Below are positions 63,375 to 64,000 of a stretch of DNA of 64,000 nucleotides, one piece after another; position 1 is the first letter of the stretch; each line of letters starts with the position of its first letter. Under the pieces are notes generated by a model. That model was given only the letters and a program-made list of their open reading frames with translations, made no database searches and was not told where the DNA came from. The position numbers and the translations under genes were made by a program. The DNA comes from Alligator mississippiensis. Lineage: Eukaryota > Chordata > Crocodylia > Alligatoridae. Where the stretch lies: positions 46,986,501-47,050,500 of the forward strand of contig NC_081825.1 of the NCBI RefSeq assembly GCF_030867095.1, in the 5' to 3' direction.

Positions 63375-64000
63375 GTTTAAACTGCATTCATCAAGGGAAA
63401 GAGAAAAGGGAAAGAGATAGGTAAAGAGTCAGGGGACCTGGATAAAATTGTAATAAGGGAAGGCAATTGCAGAAGCCTTAGCAGTATTCTCAGGGAGAAG
63501 ATAGAACAATCAGTTAGATGCCTGGAATGGGTGTACACTAATTCAAGAAGCATGGGAAACAAACAGGAAGAATCGGAGATCTTAATAAAATCACAGAATT
63601 ATGATGTAACCAGAATTTAGGAGATGTAGTGGAATGATCATGGGTCATTCAGGAGGAGTAAGCAGGGGGGAAATGAGGTGTTGCCTTATATAAACAGTGA
63701 CATATGCATGTTTTGATGTGCAATGTGAAGTGGAAGGTAGACCTGTTGAAAGCCTCTGGGTAAAGGCCAGAGGGGAATATCATGGTGCACAGGGGATATC
63801 ATGGTGGGCATTTGCTACTGGCCACCAAATCAGGAGGAGGAGGCCTGCTTGAAACAACTGACAGGAGCTCCCAATTTCCAGGACCTTTATTCTCGTAGGA
63901 GACTTTAAATGTCAGGGCATCTGCTAGGAGGGAAACACAGCAGTGCTCAAGCAATCCAGAAAATTTTTGTTGTGTGCCAGGAGTAACTTTTGGATACAGA
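63375..64000 (+). mobile_element. CR1 LINE endonuclease region, continues beyond the window
   Basis: Plus-strand translation in shifting frames gives QSVRCLEWVYTNSRSMGNK, then EILIKSQNYDV (63490-63610), the start of the ORF2 APE endonuclease. DVQCEVEGRPVESLWVKARG and YYWPPNQEEEACLKQL (63717-63860) follow, its middle. TGA/TAG stops and frame changes show that it is decayed. The remaining endonuclease and reverse transcriptase would lie to the right. Confidence 0.8.

Overview
The window looks like intergenic or intronic DNA from a reptile, most likely a crocodilian (an alligator-type genome), with turtle as the alternative. The assignment rests on the repeats. There is abundant CR1 LINE sequence, including one young copy with the 3' style (tandem ATAGATTC repeats, then a conserved UTR) that I associate with crocodilians. 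There are also relics of L2, L3-like CR1 and MIR-like SINEs, hAT and probable PIF/Harbinger-type elements, and gamma-type endogenous retrovirus sequence. I found no host protein-coding gene, no tRNA, no rRNA and no CRISPR array. Apart from the LINE reverse transcriptase frame and a broken retroviral gag, essentially all open frames are chance frames, most of them in GC-rich repeat cores.

Layout. 0-5.5 kb: an LTR-like repeat, then an old antisense CR1 split by a MITE-like insertion, then a small hairpin element. 5.5-8.2 kb: a GC-rich module of probable transposon origin with a decayed coiled-coil reading frame. 8.4-9.3 kb: an LTR with a 4-bp target duplication. 9.3-15.3 kb: AT-rich DNA holding an L2 relic and an L3-like CR1 relic. 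15.3-21 kb: a CR1 tail, several short inverted-repeat elements with TGTGCAGTAA-type ends, and two GC-rich palindromic arrays. 21.5-24.1 kb: an inverted-repeat element with a 1.8-kb insertion inside it. 24.6-26.3 kb: a retroviral 5' LTR, primer-binding site, leader and broken gag, cut off by another inverted-repeat element (26.3-27.9 kb).

29.2-31.5 kb holds the best-preserved coding sequence, a 5'-truncated CR1 with over 730 uninterrupted codons of ORF2. 34.2-35.2, 45.0-46.0, 55.3-56.0, 59.0-59.8 and 60.5-61.4 kb are solo LTRs; three have perfect 5- or 6-bp target duplications and two have one mismatch. 38.07-38.43 kb is a small hAT element with a perfect 8-bp duplication. A decayed CR1 lies at 39.0-40.7 kb, a CR1 tail at 58.1-58.8 kb, and a CR1 endonuclease region runs off the right end.

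The window reads as a record of layered insertions rather than a gene system. The most unexplained signals are an exact 33-bp inverted pair at 60.4 and 63.1 kb, the GC-rich cores carried between AT-rich inverted ends, the tandem palindromes at 18.3-19.1 kb, and the long hairpin at 46.8 kb. I saw no convincing undescribed functional system. All family assignments come from reading the sequence without a database search.
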